In this document: positions 5,512-6,201 of the stretch, in pieces | Numbering within the stretch: position 1 is the first letter of the stretch | Layout of the letters: every line of letters starts with the position of its first letter | NCBI GenBank assembly: GCA_947258805.1 | Contig: CAMYJV010000119.1 | Location: 1-6,201, forward strand | From: an uncultured Gammaproteobacteria bacterium | GTDB taxonomy: Bacteria > Pseudomonadota > Gammaproteobacteria > GCA-2729495 | Length of the DNA: 6,201 nt | Direction of reading: 5' to 3' | Translations under genes and position numbers: made by a program | Notes under the pieces: model-generated | Database searches by the model: none | Told to the model about the DNA's origin: nothing | What the model saw: only the letters and a program-made list of their open reading frames with translations

Positions 5512-6201
5512 CTAGGGTCCGCTGACGTCGGCCCACCCCGGCGATGGACGGAATTGGTCACCATGACGTTGGGCCAGCCGCTCCAGTCTCTGGACTATCG
5601 CAGCCACGCCCTCGGCCCGGGCGTAGTGGAGCGGACCGCCTCGAAACGGGGCGAAGCCTGTGCCGAAGATCGCGCCGGCATCCACCAGGTCGGGGTCGGC
5701 CACGACACCGGCGTCCAGGCAGGCAGCTGCTTCGTTCAGGTACGCCAGGATCAGCCGTTCCTGGACCTCCGGGTCCACCGTGTTGGGCGGAATGCGGGGC
5801 CGGACCGGCTTGCCGTCTTCATAGGTGTAGAAGCCCTCACCGGACTTCTGGCCGAGGCACCCGGACTCGACCTTCGCTTCCAGTTGGGCGTCCACCGGGC
5901 GGCCGATTACGGGACTCAGTATCCGGGCCACGTGCAAGGCCACATCAAGGCCGACGGAGTCCGCCAGCTCCACCGGCCCCATGGGCATGCCGAAGTCGAC
6001 GGCGGCCTGGTCGATTTCAGCCGGCGCCAGGCCTTCGCTGAGCAACACCATGGCCTCGGCCATGTAGGGCCCGAGAATGCGGTTAACGAGGAATCCCGGC
6101 AGGCTCCGGCAGGGCAGGGGAAGCTTGCCAATCTGGCGACTGAAAGCGCTGGCCACGGCAGCCGCCGACGCCCCGGTATTGTCGCCCGCCACCACCTCGA
6201 T
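5512..6201 (-). CDS. 3-hydroxyacyl-CoA dehydrogenase, C-terminal part (FadB/FadJ-like)
   Basis: This is the last 229 residues of a fatty-acid beta-oxidation enzyme; the N terminus lies beyond the right edge. The enzyme oxidises L-3-hydroxyacyl-CoA to 3-ketoacyl-CoA with NAD+. The fragment opens with IEVVAG, where Glu2 matches the Glu of the catalytic His-Glu pair, so the His should lie just off the edge. PGFLVNRIL (35-43) holds the conserved active-site Asn40. The helical C-terminal dehydrogenase domain follows: GMPMGPVELADSVGLD (71-86) and GQKSGEGFYTY (117-127). A second, smaller copy of that domain (about 148-215) ends in GTGFAPFRGGPLHYA (180-194). This two-repeat ending is typical of FadB/FadJ multifunctional proteins, which also carry an N-terminal enoyl-CoA hydratase domain that cannot be seen here. 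I give no symbol because the discriminating half is missing. The stop is TAG; no terminator hairpin with a T-run follows. Confidence 0.92.
   Translation of the reverse strand: MEVVAGDNTGASAAAVASAFSRQIGKLPLPCRSLPGFLVNRILGPYMAEAMVLLSEGLAPAEIDQAAVDFGMPMGPVELADSVGLDVALHVARILSPVIGRPVDAQLEAKVESGCLGQKSGEGFYTYEDGKPVRPRIPPNTVDPEVQERLILAYLNEAAACLDAGVVADPDLVDAGAIFGTGFAPFRGGPLHYARAEGVAAIVQRLERLAQRHGDQFRPSPGWADVSGP

Noticed and set aside
4560..5525. A 321-codon open frame on the + strand opposite the cNMP-rhodanese gene.
   Set aside because: The - strand protein has clear cNMP-binding and rhodanese motifs; the + strand frame has none and runs through the intergenic region.
5544..6041. A 165-codon open frame on the + strand opposite the 3-hydroxyacyl-CoA dehydrogenase.
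   Set aside because: The translation is rich in Arg, Pro and Gly as expected of a GC-rich shadow, and the dehydrogenase frame is unambiguous.
1..6201. A search by eye for CRISPR repeats, insertion-sequence ends, tRNA genes and phage-like modules.
   Set aside because: No regularly spaced repeats, transposase frames, tRNA-like cloverleaf or unexplained gap was seen; nearly every base belongs to a housekeeping or recognisable gene.

Overview
The window is GC-rich, gap-poor bacterial chromosome. Six codirectional + strand genes run from the left edge to base 4352. Two - strand genes fill the rest. The gene order pabB-pabC-mltG-tmk-holB-pilZ points to a gammaproteobacterium. The core pabC-mltG-tmk-holB-pilZ is a familiar order there, usually followed by tatD, and a pabB gene beside pabC recalls Xanthomonadales-like lineages. 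The type IV pilus PilZ, which closely resembles the Pseudomonas protein, supports the class-level call. I cannot name a genus from sequence alone.

Left part (2-4352, +): the 3' end of pabB (aminodeoxychorismate synthase component I), pabC (aminodeoxychorismate lyase), mltG (endolytic murein transglycosylase), tmk (dTMP kinase), holB (DNA polymerase III delta-prime) and pilZ (type IV pilus assembly). The genes are separated by 1 base, a 16-base overlap, 0-3 bases, 18 bases and 10 bases (or a 32-base overlap), so a single operon with translational coupling is likely. Functionally it joins p-aminobenzoate/folate synthesis, thymidylate supply, clamp loading for replication, glycan-strand termination and pilus assembly.

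Right part (4359-6201, -): a 353-residue protein with two cyclic-nucleotide-binding-like domains and a C-terminal rhodanese domain converges on pilZ with a 6-base gap. Upstream of it, after a 97-base intergenic stretch counted to the preceding stop codon, lies the 3' end of a fatty-acid-oxidation 3-hydroxyacyl-CoA dehydrogenase that runs off the right edge.

No mobile element, CRISPR array, tRNA or rRNA is visible, and no wholly new system is evident. The points most worth a second look are: an apparent in-frame loss of about 16 residues, including the family's conserved GLPP-type loop, in MltG; a delta-prime subunit without its zinc-binding cysteines; an AT-rich holB start with no Shine-Dalgarno sequence; and the tandem cNMP-rhodanese fusion.
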